Assembly (NCBI GenBank): GCA_024278175.1
Contig: JAJRTS010000002.1
Location: 62,001 to 126,000, forward strand
From: Gemmatimonadales bacterium
GTDB lineage: Bacteria > Gemmatimonadota > Glassbacteria > GWA2-58-10
Length of the DNA stretch: 64,000 bases
Direction: 5' to 3'
Position numbers and translations under genes: made by a program. Of this stretch, positions 44,365-53,307 are shown one piece after another; position 1 is the stretch's first letter, and each line of letters begins with the position of its first letter. The notes beneath the pieces are model-generated. The model was not told the origin of the DNA. It worked only from the letters and a program-made list of their open reading frames with translations, and did no database searches.

Positions 44365-44832
44365 TCAGTCATTCTTCTTTCTGCCGGCCACGTAGGAGAT
44401 GATATCGATCGTGCTGACTATGCCGGTCAGCTTTTTGCCCTTGGTGACAACCAGGCGATGGACCCGGTTATCCAACATCGCCTCGGCCAGTTTCTCCACG
44501 GTCCAGCTCTCCCTGGCGGTAATCGGGTCGGGAGTCATGATCTGGCCCACGTCGAGCTGGATCTCGCTGGTTATCGAAAGATTTTCCAGGTCGGGCGTGG
44601 AGTCCATCAGGTCCTTGAGGCCCATCTTCACTGTCAGGTCCAGGTCCAGGTCCATGAAATGGCCGATAATGTCCGTCTTGGTCACGATCCCGATCAGCTT
44701 GCCTTTTTTATCTACCACCGGCGCGCTGCTGATCCCGTTGTCGATAAACAGGTCGATCAGGTCGTTGACCTTCAACTCCCCGCGCACGGTGATTACGTTG
44801 CGGGTCATGATGTCCTTGGCTTTGATTCCCAC
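44365..44832 (-). CDS. CBS-domain-pair protein
   Basis: A 155-residue protein made of two CBS domains (residues about 7-60 DIMTRNVITVRGELKVNDLIDLFIDNGISSAPVVD, shown by its pattern and second domain IMTPDPITARESWTVEKLAEAMLDNRVHRLVV). Tandem CBS pairs bind adenosyl nucleotides and regulate partner proteins. GTG after AAAGGAGACAAG is the start. It is upstream of and codirectional with the FapA gene, separated only by the repeat, so the two were probably once directly coupled. Confidence 0.9.
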   Translation of the reverse strand: MGIKAKDIMTRNVITVRGELKVNDLIDLFIDNGISSAPVVDKKGKLIGIVTKTDIIGHFMDLDLDLTVKMGLKDLMDSTPDLENLSITSEIQLDVGQIMTPDPITARESWTVEKLAEAMLDNRVHRLVVTKGKKLTGIVSTIDIISYVAGRKKND

Positions 44833-45076
44833 CTTGTCTCCTTTCGGGCGCGTGTAAATGCGGTTGTATTTGCCTGACTGCCGCTATTGGACCTGACTGA
44901 GGCGCCGCTGCGAAAGCATGTTCAATCCGTCTCGTGCGCAAGGGTAGCATTTATCCCGCCGGATTTCAAGAGCACTTCGCGCGCGGATACCGCGCGCGGA
45001 TACAATAAACTCCCCGGATGCGTACGTCCGCGCAAATATTCACGGCCAAAAACGCCACAGCCGGCTTGCGGCGTGC

Positions 45077-46807
45077 TCATGCCGCCGCGACGTTTTCGCC
45101 GCCCGCGGGCCGGAAAATTCTCTCTCCCGCTTCCACCACCATCCAGCCGGCCAGCACCAGCGTAAAAGCGTTGATCGCCGCCAGCAGGTACTGCCCGCCG
45201 GAGATAAAGCGCCACTCGTTGATCAACATCGCCCAACTGGTTGTCAGCACCATGAAAGCGCAGGGAATGCCGCTGATCATCCAGTAGCGCCCGCCCCTGG
45301 CGCGAAGATAGATCGTCACCACCAGCAGTGCCAGGGCCGCCAGCAACTGGTTGACCGCCCCGAACATCGGCCACAGCGCCAGGGCCCCCGCGCCGTTGGC
45401 CCCGCTGGCGAACGCCAGAGCTGCCGCGCTCAGCACGGCGATAGCGGTGGTGACGTAGCGGCCCGAGAGTTTTTCCAGGCGGAATTCGCTGAACAGCTCG
45501 CTGAGAATATAGCGCTGGGTGCGGGTGGCGGTATCAAGCGTGGTGCCCGCGAAACTGGCGATAAACACACCCATGATCGCCTTGCCGATTGACTGGGGGA
45601 TCCCGATGGCCTGCATCATGTTGGCGCTGCCCACCACCACGGCGTCGATCTTGGAGGCCAGCCCGCCGGCGGCGCTCCAGGATTGGTAGTGGTGCTGCCA
45701 GGCGGCCGCACCGGTGAGCATCACTCCGCCCTCGCCCGTGTAACCCAGCCCGATTCCCGCGCTGACAGCCACCAGCACCAGCACGGCCAGGGCCGACTCC
45801 AGCAGCATCGAGCCGTAGCCCACGAACAGCGCGTCAGGTTCGCAGGAGGTCTGCTTGCTGGTGGTGCCGCTCGACACTATGCAGTGGAACCCGCTCACCG
45901 CCCCGCAGGCGATAGTCACGAACAGGAACGGCCACATCGGCGGCGCTCCGCTGGCGTGCGGGTTGAACGCCGGGGCCACTATCTCCATCCCGCCCCAGCC
46001 GCCGGCCACCATCGCACCCACGCTCAGCAGGCCCATCGAGATAAACAACTGCCAGGCGTTGATATAGTCGCGGGGCTGAAGCAGCACCGTTACCGGCAGG
46101 ATCGAGGCCACGAACGCGTAGGCCAGCAGCAGGATCGTCCACACTCCGGTGGCGGGAATCCCGGCAACAGCGCCGAGCGACATGGGCAGCAGCGTGCCGA
46201 GCCAGATCGTCACGTACATCGTCGCCACCGCCGCCACTGTGGAGAGCGCGATACTGGCGGTGGTGCGATACATCACGAATCCCGCTCCCACCGCGATCGG
46301 GATCTGCAGCCACACCGGCAGCACGGCCGAGGGGAAGATGTCGAAAATCAGGGCGATCACCAGTCCGAAAATCGCGATCACGATCCACAGTTCCAGGAAC
46401 ATGATCAGAAAGAAAATCATCCGCACCCGGCGGTTGACATACTTGCTGGTAACCTCGGCCAGTGTTTTGCCCTGGTTGCGAAGCGAAACCACCAGCGCGC
46501 CCAGATCGTGCACCCCGCCCATGATCACCGCCCCCAGGAACACCCACAGCAGCGCCGGCACCCAGCCCCAGATTATCCCTATCGCCGGGCCGACAATCGG
46601 GCCCGTGCCGGCTATCGAGGTGTAGTGGTGGCCGAAAATGACGCTCTTGCGCGTAGGCACGAAATCGATCCCGTCGCGAAAGGTGTGCGCGGGGGTCTCG
46701 GCCGCGCTGTCCAGGCCGAACACCTTGCGCCCCAGGAACCGGCCGTAGGTGTGGTAAGCAAGAATATAGCCCAGAAAAGTAACCAGGATCAGCAGCAATG
46801 TATCCAT
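45077..46807 (-). CDS. cstA: Carbon starvation protein CstA
   Basis: A 576-residue peptide/pyruvate transporter family member with about 15 membrane segments. The family block FVPTRKSVIFGHHYTSIAGTGPIVGPAIG lies at about residues 49-77, followed by GWVPALLWVFLGAVIMGGVHD and, later, GFHCIVSSGTTSKQ and FAGTTLDTATRTQRY, all typical. It probably imports peptides or pyruvate and would feed the ferredoxin oxidoreductase, which is inference. GGGGGAGACATATCACG precedes the ATG. Monocistronic. Confidence 0.95.
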   Translation of the reverse strand: MDTLLLILVTFLGYILAYHTYGRFLGRKVFGLDSAAETPAHTFRDGIDFVPTRKSVIFGHHYTSIAGTGPIVGPAIGIIWGWVPALLWVFLGAVIMGGVHDLGALVVSLRNQGKTLAEVTSKYVNRRVRMIFFLIMFLELWIVIAIFGLVIALIFDIFPSAVLPVWLQIPIAVGAGFVMYRTTASIALSTVAAVATMYVTIWLGTLLPMSLGAVAGIPATGVWTILLLAYAFVASILPVTVLLQPRDYINAWQLFISMGLLSVGAMVAGGWGGMEIVAPAFNPHASGAPPMWPFLFVTIACGAVSGFHCIVSSGTTSKQTSCEPDALFVGYGSMLLESALAVLVLVAVSAGIGLGYTGEGGVMLTGAAAWQHHYQSWSAAGGLASKIDAVVVGSANMMQAIGIPQSIGKAIMGVFIASFAGTTLDTATRTQRYILSELFSEFRLEKLSGRYVTTAIAVLSAAALAFASGANGAGALALWPMFGAVNQLLAALALLVVTIYLRARGGRYWMISGIPCAFMVLTTSWAMLINEWRFISGGQYLLAAINAFTLVLAGWMVVEAGERIFRPAGGENVAAA

Positions 46808-47337
46808 CGTGATATGTCTCCCCCGGTGCTCCGCCGTTTGCCGGCGGTTGCAATCGTAAGTCGCTCTCGATCAAGCTGAGGCCAGTTTGTTGATACTAAC
46901 AGCAGCGTGTTGAAAAAAACAAAAGAATGGGAATAAGGGTTGTCAAGGGCCGTTTTCCGCTAGGCCATCCCAAAATGGCGTGAGCGATGCAACTGCCTGA
47001 TATAACGTAAGTAACGGGATCAGCAAAAGAAACGGCTTGCCTTGCCCTTGACAACCAACTAAGCAAAATATTTTATTCGGGGGCGTTGAGAGTTTTATTT
47101 CAACGCCCCTAATAATAACCGCGTCCTGATTCAAAGGGCAAGTGCGGTAATAAATTGTGCTGGCCTGAATTATGCATATTCCGGCTGACGGATAATGTCG
47201 AATGACCAACAGGCAAAATATGCCTGTCGATATGATTTGGCGTAAGAGCTAATAATAGCAGGCGGTTAAGTCTGTATGGGCGGTGGCGGCTGAAGTGCTG
47301 TCGCCGCCGTATTGAAAGTACACCGGGGGGTGAGAGT
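46808..47337. other. Divergent intergenic region holding repeat family 2
   Basis: 530 bp between cstA (minus) and the SH3b gene (plus). The middle is the repeat at 46939-47109; the rest should contain both promoters. No gene recognised. Confidence 0.55.
46939..47109 (+). repeat. Hairpin repeat family 2, complete copy
   Basis: 171 bp. Begins GTTGTCAAGGGC, which is the exact inverse of GCCCTTGACAAC at 47044-47055, and ends in a hairpin GGGGCGTTGA / TCAACGCCCC (47080-47089 and 47100-47109). Homologous to 58151-58320 and, over its 3' part, to 30823-30934. Confidence 0.85.
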
Positions 47338-48195
47338 ATGTCGGAATCCGGCAGCTATTTCCGCTTGACTTTATTCTTTCTCGCACTGATCTTCGCGGCG
47401 AGCGCGGTGCAGAGCGCCGATGCCCTCGCCCAGAGCGGCACGGTGGCCGTGGTCACCAGCCGCTACGCCAATATTCGCTCCGGACCCGGCATTGGTTATA
47501 CCAGGCTGGGCAGGGTCTACCAGAACGAGCGCCTGCCGGTGACCGATATCCGCGCCGAATGGATCGAAGTTGCTTATCGCGGCCGCGGCGCCTGGATTTT
47601 CGGCAAGCTGGTCAGCCTGGAGACCACCGGGCCGAGCCAGGCGGAAATCGACCGGGTGGAACTGAAGGTTCGCGACCTCAACAACCGTCTTGACCAACTC
47701 ACCGGAAAAATCGAACAGGCAGCCGAGGTTGTGCAGCGCAGTTATCCCGCGCCGCCACCGGAAACGACGATCACCGCGACGGCGCGTCCGCGGAAAAAGA
47801 AACTGTCCGTGGTCAGGGTTTCACCCGCCTGGATTTTTATCCCCGGCGGCCCCCGGCTGGCCGCGGGCGACAGGCTTCGCGGCTACGGGCTGCTGGGTCT
47901 TAGCGCCGCCTGCGCCGGCGGAGGTTACTATTTCCACGACCGCTACCGCGGCTACCGGGACGACTACCGGGCGCTGGACGCCTCGGCGCAGGCCGAAGAG
48001 TTCAGCACGCTGTTCGACAAGGCCGACAACCGCCGCAAGGTGAGCGAAGCCCTGCTGTACGCGGCGGCCGGGATGTATGCGCTCAACGTGCTGGACTATT
48101 TCTTCTTCCTGCCCCGCGCGATGGCCGGAGTGAGTGTCCAGGGCGCACAGCCCGGCAGCGGCAGGATTAAACTGAGCATGAGTACCGAGTTTTGA
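47338..48195 (+). CDS. Exported SH3b-domain protein with DUF5683-like tail
   Basis: A 285-residue exported protein. Signal peptide (LTLFFLALIFAASAVQSADA), then one bacterial SH3 domain at about residues 35-90 (SRYANIRSGPGIGYTRLGRVYQNERLPVTD), a coiled coil (about 100-130, QAEIDRVELKVRDLNNRLDQL), and a C-terminal region with IPGGPRLAAGDRLRGYGLLGLSA and YALNVLDYFFFL like DUF5683 membrane-associated proteins. The SH3b domain suggests contact with peptidoglycan. Its stop overlaps the TTG start of the next gene (TTGA), so the two are coupled. Confidence 0.75.
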   Translation: MSESGSYFRLTLFFLALIFAASAVQSADALAQSGTVAVVTSRYANIRSGPGIGYTRLGRVYQNERLPVTDIRAEWIEVAYRGRGAWIFGKLVSLETTGPSQAEIDRVELKVRDLNNRLDQLTGKIEQAAEVVQRSYPAPPPETTITATARPRKKKLSVVRVSPAWIFIPGGPRLAAGDRLRGYGLLGLSAACAGGGYYFHDRYRGYRDDYRALDASAQAEEFSTLFDKADNRRKVSEALLYAAAGMYALNVLDYFFFLPRAMAGVSVQGAQPGSGRIKLSMSTEF

Positions 48196-50249
48196 GCGGC
48201 CGCGAATCCATAAGAGCAGTTTTCCTGCTGGCGGCGGCCGCCCTGTTCCTGACCTGCCGTGGTACGCCGCGCGATAACCCGTTCGACCCCGAGAGCGAGG
48301 TGCTGATTGTCGAGGTGCTCTCCCCGCCGGAGGGGCGTGCTTTTACCACCGGGCGCCCGATTACATTCGAGGTGGCCGCGCGCACCGGTTACGACGGCCA
48401 GGCGGCCGGCGATACCTACCTCTGGACGAGCGACATTTCCGGTATTCTTTCCCGCCAGCGCAAATTCAGCGCTTCGCTGCCCGCGGGCGCCCACCGGATC
48501 GAGGTTATTGTCAGCGACAGCCTGGGGCGCAAGGGGGGCGGCTCGCTGCTGGTCCAGATCCGCTCGGCAACAGAATTCGGCGTGGAACTGCTGGTGCCCT
48601 CGGCGGACACGGCGTTTATCGTGGGTACGCGGCTGACGCCCCAGGCGGCGGAATATATCCCCGAGGGCTTCAGCGTGGTCGGCAGGCTCTGGGATTTCGG
48701 CGGCAGCGGGATTACGCAGTCAACACAACAGGAACCGGGAGAGGTGGTTTTCAGCCAGAGCGGCGTGTTTGCGATCAGCTACCAGATTTTCGACTCCCAG
48801 GGGCGCACGGCCGCCGATACGGTGCGCGTGGAAGTAGTCGCTTTCTCGCAGCCGCCGGAGGCCGGAATAATCTCTCCCGGGGCGGATACGACTATCTCGC
48901 TCGGCGACAGCCTGTGGCTCCAGGCCCAGGCGGGGGAGGGAGCGGTCAAAATAGCATACACAAGCTGGCTTTATCCCGAGGGCAGCGGGCTTGAAAACAG
49001 GGCCGACACGCTCGAAACTCCGGGCTGGATCGTGTTCGTGCGCCCGGGAGATTTCCAGTTGCGCTTCCGCGTTTCCGATATCCTGGGCGTGGCGTCCGAG
49101 GACACGCTGCGTGTGACTGTCCACGACACGCTGCCACCGCCCGTGGGCCGGATAGTCCGTCCGGCCGCCGACACCACGGTTGTCGAGGGGGACAGCATCT
49201 TTTTCTCGGGAGAAGTCACCCCGGCTACTTTGAGCAATCTGAGCCATCTCTGGACCTGGGGCGAGGGTAGCGCCCTGCCCGCCAGCTCGTTGCGCGAGCC
49301 GGGCTGGAAGGTGTTTGACGTGCCGGGAACTAATACGGTGGTTTATCTGGCCCGCGATCTTTCCGGGCGGGGAACGCCGGACAGCCTTAACGTAAACGTA
49401 ACGGCCAACCAGCCGCCCACGGCCGCTATTGTCAGTCCGGCCGGGGATATGGCAATCGGGCTCAACGGAGAACTCAGCTTCGAGGGCGACGACTCCGACC
49501 CGGAGGGCCGGGAGTTGACAAGGGTCTGGGTCTGGGACCCGGCCAGCGCTATCGCGGCCTCCGCGGCCGACAGCGCCAGGGTGGCCGGAACGCGCACTTT
49601 TACGGTCACGGGCACCTTTCCGGTCATCTACCGGGTAACCGACGATAAGGGGCTGGTGACCGAGGATACGATAACTGTAGCGGTCTCGAACAACGAGCCG
49701 CCGCTGGCGACGATTGCCGCCCCCTCGACAGACACCACGGTCTACGCCTGGGTGCCGGTAACGTTTTCCGGGACGGATTCGGACGCCGACGGGACAATCG
49801 CATCGCGAAAGTGGGATTTCGGCCAGAGCGGACTCAGTGTGGAGGGCGATACGAGCAGCGCTCCGGCGGATGTATATTATTCGACGGCCGGGGATTACAA
49901 CGTGATCTATTCGGTATTCGACGACAAAAGCACCAGGGCTGCGGACACGATTGCGGTATCCGTGCTGGCCAACAACCGGCCCCAGGCGATGATTCTCTCG
50001 CCGGTGGGCGACGTTTCCATCGCGGCCGGGGACAGTATCAGCCTGCTGGGCACGGCTTCCGATTTGGGCGGCAGTGTTGTGCTGAGCGTATGGACCTACG
50101 GGGCGGGCAGCGGATTGCCGCCGGACTCGGTGGCAATCCCGGACTACCGTACTTTCCCCAACACGGGGTCTTTCACGGTGATTTTCAGGGTCACGGACAA
50201 CGTGGGCGCTGTGGCCGCCGACACGCTCTCCGTAACCGTTACGCCCTGA
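48192..50249 (+). CDS. PKD-like repeat lipoprotein
   Basis: A 685-residue lipoprotein (Cys22 in LFLTCRGT) built of seven repeats of about 85-95 residues, at roughly 37, 122, 214, 303, 394, 487 and 580, each with a start like AIISPGADTTISLGDSLWL and an end like YRVTDNVGAVAADTLSVTV. This is the PKD/Ig-like pattern of surface adhesion or scaffold proteins. A TTG start overlapping the stop of the SH3b gene is the only upstream option. Its end faces the DUF502 gene at 14 bp. Ligand unknown. Confidence 0.82.
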   Translation: MSGRESIRAVFLLAAAALFLTCRGTPRDNPFDPESEVLIVEVLSPPEGRAFTTGRPITFEVAARTGYDGQAAGDTYLWTSDISGILSRQRKFSASLPAGAHRIEVIVSDSLGRKGGGSLLVQIRSATEFGVELLVPSADTAFIVGTRLTPQAAEYIPEGFSVVGRLWDFGGSGITQSTQQEPGEVVFSQSGVFAISYQIFDSQGRTAADTVRVEVVAFSQPPEAGIISPGADTTISLGDSLWLQAQAGEGAVKIAYTSWLYPEGSGLENRADTLETPGWIVFVRPGDFQLRFRVSDILGVASEDTLRVTVHDTLPPPVGRIVRPAADTTVVEGDSIFFSGEVTPATLSNLSHLWTWGEGSALPASSLREPGWKVFDVPGTNTVVYLARDLSGRGTPDSLNVNVTANQPPTAAIVSPAGDMAIGLNGELSFEGDDSDPEGRELTRVWVWDPASAIAASAADSARVAGTRTFTVTGTFPVIYRVTDDKGLVTEDTITVAVSNNEPPLATIAAPSTDTTVYAWVPVTFSGTDSDADGTIASRKWDFGQSGLSVEGDTSSAPADVYYSTAGDYNVIYSVFDDKSTRAADTIAVSVLANNRPQAMILSPVGDVSIAAGDSISLLGTASDLGGSVVLSVWTYGAGSGLPPDSVAIPDYRTFPNTGSFTVIFRVTDNVGAVAADTLSVTVTP

Positions 50250-50263
50250 GCGGCGGAGTGCGC

Positions 50264-51022
50264 TCAGCCGTCCCGGCTTTCATCACCCTGCCCGGTTTTC
50301 GGCAGGCTCTCCGGTTTGATCGTCGCCGGCCGGGCCGTGGGCATCCGGCCCAGGTCGTAGTTGTCCGGATGGATCATCCCCAGGCTCAATACCAGCTTCA
50401 AACCCTCTTCCACGGATATTTTCAGTTGAAGCAACTCCTGCTCCGGCACCAGGATGATATAACCGGAGGTGGGGTTGGGCACGGTGGGAACGAAAACGTG
50501 GATGAAGTTTCCGTCGCTGTTTTCCCCCTTAATCCGGAACGGCACTTTGCGGCGGCTGGTAACAAAGCCCACCGCGAACAATCCCTTGCGCGGATATTCG
50601 ATCAGGGCCACCTGCTTGAAACTGCTGGCGTCCATTTCCAGGAACCCGTCGCTGACCTGCTTGATCGCGCCAAAAATAGCGCCCACCAGCGGGATATGGG
50701 TGATTGCCATATCTTTCAGCGCGTTGAGCCTGCCGCCGATATAGGTCCGGCTGATTATTCCGGTCAGCCAGATCAGCAGCAGCAGGCTGATGAACCCGGC
50801 GCCGTGGATATATTCGCCGGAAAACCTGGCGAAATACTTTCCCAGGATCCCATCCAGCACCCGGAACAGCCAACTGACCAGGAAAACGGTGGTGATAACG
50901 GGCAGCAGCACCAGGATGCCGGTGGTAAGCTGTTTGCGCAATGTACGGAATATGCTGTCGTCGGCCAACTCGCTGCTCCGGATATTGTGAAAATGCGTGG
51001 CGCGGGGTTGCCGTGTGCTCAC
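50264..51022 (-). CDS. DUF502 membrane protein
   Basis: A 252-residue protein of family DUF502, with two membrane segments (TTGILVLLPVITTVFLVSWLF and GAGFISLLLLIWLTGIIS) and the conserved blocks IPLVGAIFGAIKQVSD, GFVTSRRK, VFVPTVPNPTSGYIILVP. It is soluble at the C-terminus, rich in Pro. The GTG start at 51022 has no ribosome site, so the true start may differ. Function unknown. Convergent with the PKD-repeat gene. Confidence 0.87.
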   Translation of the reverse strand: MSTRQPRATHFHNIRSSELADDSIFRTLRKQLTTGILVLLPVITTVFLVSWLFRVLDGILGKYFARFSGEYIHGAGFISLLLLIWLTGIISRTYIGGRLNALKDMAITHIPLVGAIFGAIKQVSDGFLEMDASSFKQVALIEYPRKGLFAVGFVTSRRKVPFRIKGENSDGNFIHVFVPTVPNPTSGYIILVPEQELLQLKISVEEGLKLVLSLGMIHPDNYDLGRMPTARPATIKPESLPKTGQGDESRDG

Positions 51023-51194
51023 AAATAATAATAACCGTCAGAGGTACTCGGGGTAAAGGGCAATAAGCGAGCCTGTCAGCAGCACCTGCAAGATTTCTTG
51101 TTTAATTGACAAAGCGGCGGGGCCGGATTAATTTTCTTCGATATGTCATTAATATATATGGGGGTGATTGGAACCCTGCCGCCGGAGAGCGAAG

Positions 51195-51740
51195 ATGGAT
51201 AAGGGCTACAGTGTTGTCGTGGGAATGACCCTGGCTTACGCGGTCAGTTTTTTCGGCATGTTGCTGGCTTATATCGTCTATCAGCGCAACAACAACCACA
51301 ACGAACTCTGGCGTCGGCGGCCGGTGGGCGTATCGTTTTTCAGTGCGGTCTACGGTTATATCCTGCCCGCGGTGCTGGTGCTCAACGCGCTGCTGACCCT
51401 GGTGATCAAGATTTTCCGCGGCTGGGATTTCAACGCGTTCGTCTGGACGAACGCCGCGTTGGGCTGGCCTTTGCTTATTGCCGCGTTGCTCTACCTGCTG
51501 GTGGGCCGGTTCTCCTGGAAGCTGGACCGCTGGGGCTACAGGGTCTGCCTGCTGCTGGCGCTGTCCGGTGCTCTGGCTCTGCTGGCGGGAATCGCTTCGC
51601 TGATCAGCAGCGGATATTTTGACCTGCATAAAATCGGCTCCTACGTTACCGGGTTGATCTGGCACGTTCTCTGGGCGGTGTATTTTTTCCGCGGCAGCAC
51701 GCGCATGGCGTTTTTTCAGAACGGCGCGGCTGCTTCCTGA
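51195..51740 (+). CDS. Unknown membrane protein (DUF2569-like end)
   Basis: 181 residues with five membrane segments (VVVGMTLAYAVSFFGMLLAYI, FFSAVYGYILPAVLVLNALLTLVI, NAALGWPLLIAALLYLLV, VCLLLALSGALALLAGIASLI, YVTGLIWHVLWAVYFF). The C-terminal WAVYFFRGSTRMAFFQN resembles the last segment of DUF2569 proteins, but assignment is weak. ATG at 51195 is favoured by GGAGAGCGAAG before it. It stands alone between the DUF502 gene and the DapA-like gene. Confidence 0.6.
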   Translation: MDKGYSVVVGMTLAYAVSFFGMLLAYIVYQRNNNHNELWRRRPVGVSFFSAVYGYILPAVLVLNALLTLVIKIFRGWDFNAFVWTNAALGWPLLIAALLYLLVGRFSWKLDRWGYRVCLLLALSGALALLAGIASLISSGYFDLHKIGSYVTGLIWHVLWAVYFFRGSTRMAFFQNGAAAS

Positions 51741-52157
51741 AGGTTCACCCAACCCCTTTCCTCCGATTCGATCCCGATGATTCCACATCGTCCCTGTCGG
51801 GCGGCCATGACCACCTCATCCGCAGGGCGCGGGGATTTGCGCTGCGAGGTGCGCTTGACATCCGCTGGGGGGATGCATATGTTTAAGTCCATAAAGATTA
51901 AGACTTTCGGTAATTGGTCCGCGGCCGCAGTGGAACGAAAACGGAATTCGAGCGTATTGATGAGTACCGTTGGCGGACTCCCCGTAGCGGCAGGATGAAA
52001 GCGGCCGGGCCTGTTGTAGCCCTCGGCGGGGATGCTCTCTGGAGTCAGGTGGGACAACACCGGCGGCCGGGGGTTGAAGTCGGATGATAACGGGCGGGGC
52101 TTGACCGGCCGTGGCGCCGTTCGAATGGCAAGACGTGAAACGGGAAGGGAAGCGCCG
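51741..52157. other. Intergenic region, no gene seen
   Basis: 417 bp before the DapA-like gene. Open frames on both strands lack ribosome sites or recognisable sequence. The only signal noted is AAGGGAAGCGCCG directly before the ATG at 52158. Confidence 0.5.
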
Positions 52158-53291
52158 ATGTCCAGAGCGGTACTCGGCTCTCAGGTGCTGGAGAAAATGA
52201 GGGCTGCCGATGTGATGGTGCCCTCGGTGCTGGCGGTGAATGGCCGGGGCAGGTTGCTGGAGGACCAGCAGAAGCTGTTAACCCGTTACTACCTGGAGGC
52301 CGGTGCGGCTACGGTTATCCCCGGTGCTCATACGGGGCAGTTCGCTCGCGGTGATATTGAGCTCTACGTGCGCTGGCTGGAGTTGAACGCGGAGGTTATC
52401 GACACGTGGGGCAGCGCTGAGCGCACGTTCAAGATGGCCGCGGTGGGCGGAGCGAAAGCGTTCGAGATGCTACGCGCTGCCGCCGCTGCCGGTTACGATA
52501 TCGTGCTCGTGGCCCCGACCGCTTTTGTCAACGCGCGGGGCGGGAAGCTCAGTGAGAGCGACTCTCTGAAGATGCTGGCCGAGATGGCCGAAGTGGCTCC
52601 GCTTTACGGATTTTACCTTCAGGAGGCGGTGGGCGGACAGGAGCTGGGCGGCGAATTCTGGAGCGGGTTGTTCGAGATCGCCTACGGGGCCAAGGCCGCT
52701 GCTTTCAACAGGGCCAGGACCGATGTGATGATGCGCGCTGCTGTTACCTCGCCGCGCCTGGACGAGTTGGTGATGGTTACCGGCAATGACGACTACATTG
52801 TGGGCGACCTGCTGAAAACGTGGTACGACCCGGCGGATAAATCGCGTAGCCTCAGGTTCTCGGCAGGTTTGCTGGGCCATTTCGCCAGCGACACCCATGC
52901 GGCGGTAAAGATGGTGCGCAAGGTCAAGCAATACCGCGACGCCGGCGCGAGGGCTGGCCGGAGCCGGCCCTCGGATGAAATCCTCAAGCTTGCCGGTGCC
53001 GTTACCGCGATGAACCATGCGCTGTTCGACACGGCCGAGTTGCCCGGGTCCCCGCCGTTCGAGTGTTGTGTGATCGGCGTGGAACATCGGTTGCGTCATC
53101 TGGGCGTGATCTACGAGCGGACCGATATCCGCTGGTTCGGTCCCGATGGCGCTCTGCGGCTGGAAACCGGACGGCCGGGTCTGGAGGAGGAGATCGCTCT
53201 CGCGTACTGCTCCCGGCCGGAGTTGAGCGACGATTCGTTTGTCAATCCGGCAAGAATACAGCGGTGGAAGCAGGAAATGGGAATAGTATGA
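52158..53291 (+). CDS. DapA/NAL-superfamily protein lacking the Schiff-base Lys
   Basis: 377 residues with the class I aldolase layout of the dihydrodipicolinate synthase/N-acetylneuraminate lyase family: VMVPSVLAVNGRGRLLEDQ, TVIPGAHTGQF, AAAAGYDIVLVAPTAF, and a C-terminal extension longer than usual. The Tyr of the YxxP block may be in YGFYLQEAVGG. The catalytic Lys region reads AKAAAFNRARTD where the family has V-x-x-I-K-D, so the Schiff-base Lys is not found. It may be an enzyme of different chemistry or a binding protein. ATG at 52158 is preferred over upstream starts for its ribosome site. The extended-SDR gene follows at 16 nt. Confidence 0.72.
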   Translation: MSRAVLGSQVLEKMRAADVMVPSVLAVNGRGRLLEDQQKLLTRYYLEAGAATVIPGAHTGQFARGDIELYVRWLELNAEVIDTWGSAERTFKMAAVGGAKAFEMLRAAAAAGYDIVLVAPTAFVNARGGKLSESDSLKMLAEMAEVAPLYGFYLQEAVGGQELGGEFWSGLFEIAYGAKAAAFNRARTDVMMRAAVTSPRLDELVMVTGNDDYIVGDLLKTWYDPADKSRSLRFSAGLLGHFASDTHAAVKMVRKVKQYRDAGARAGRSRPSDEILKLAGAVTAMNHALFDTAELPGSPPFECCVIGVEHRLRHLGVIYERTDIRWFGPDGALRLETGRPGLEEEIALAYCSRPELSDDSFVNPARIQRWKQEMGIV

Positions 53292-53307
53292 ACGGAGTTA
53301 GCGCTAG

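Noticed and set aside
45683-46879. Open frame of 398 codons on the plus strand
   Set aside because: Antisense to cstA; His/Gln/Arg-rich low-complexity shadow.
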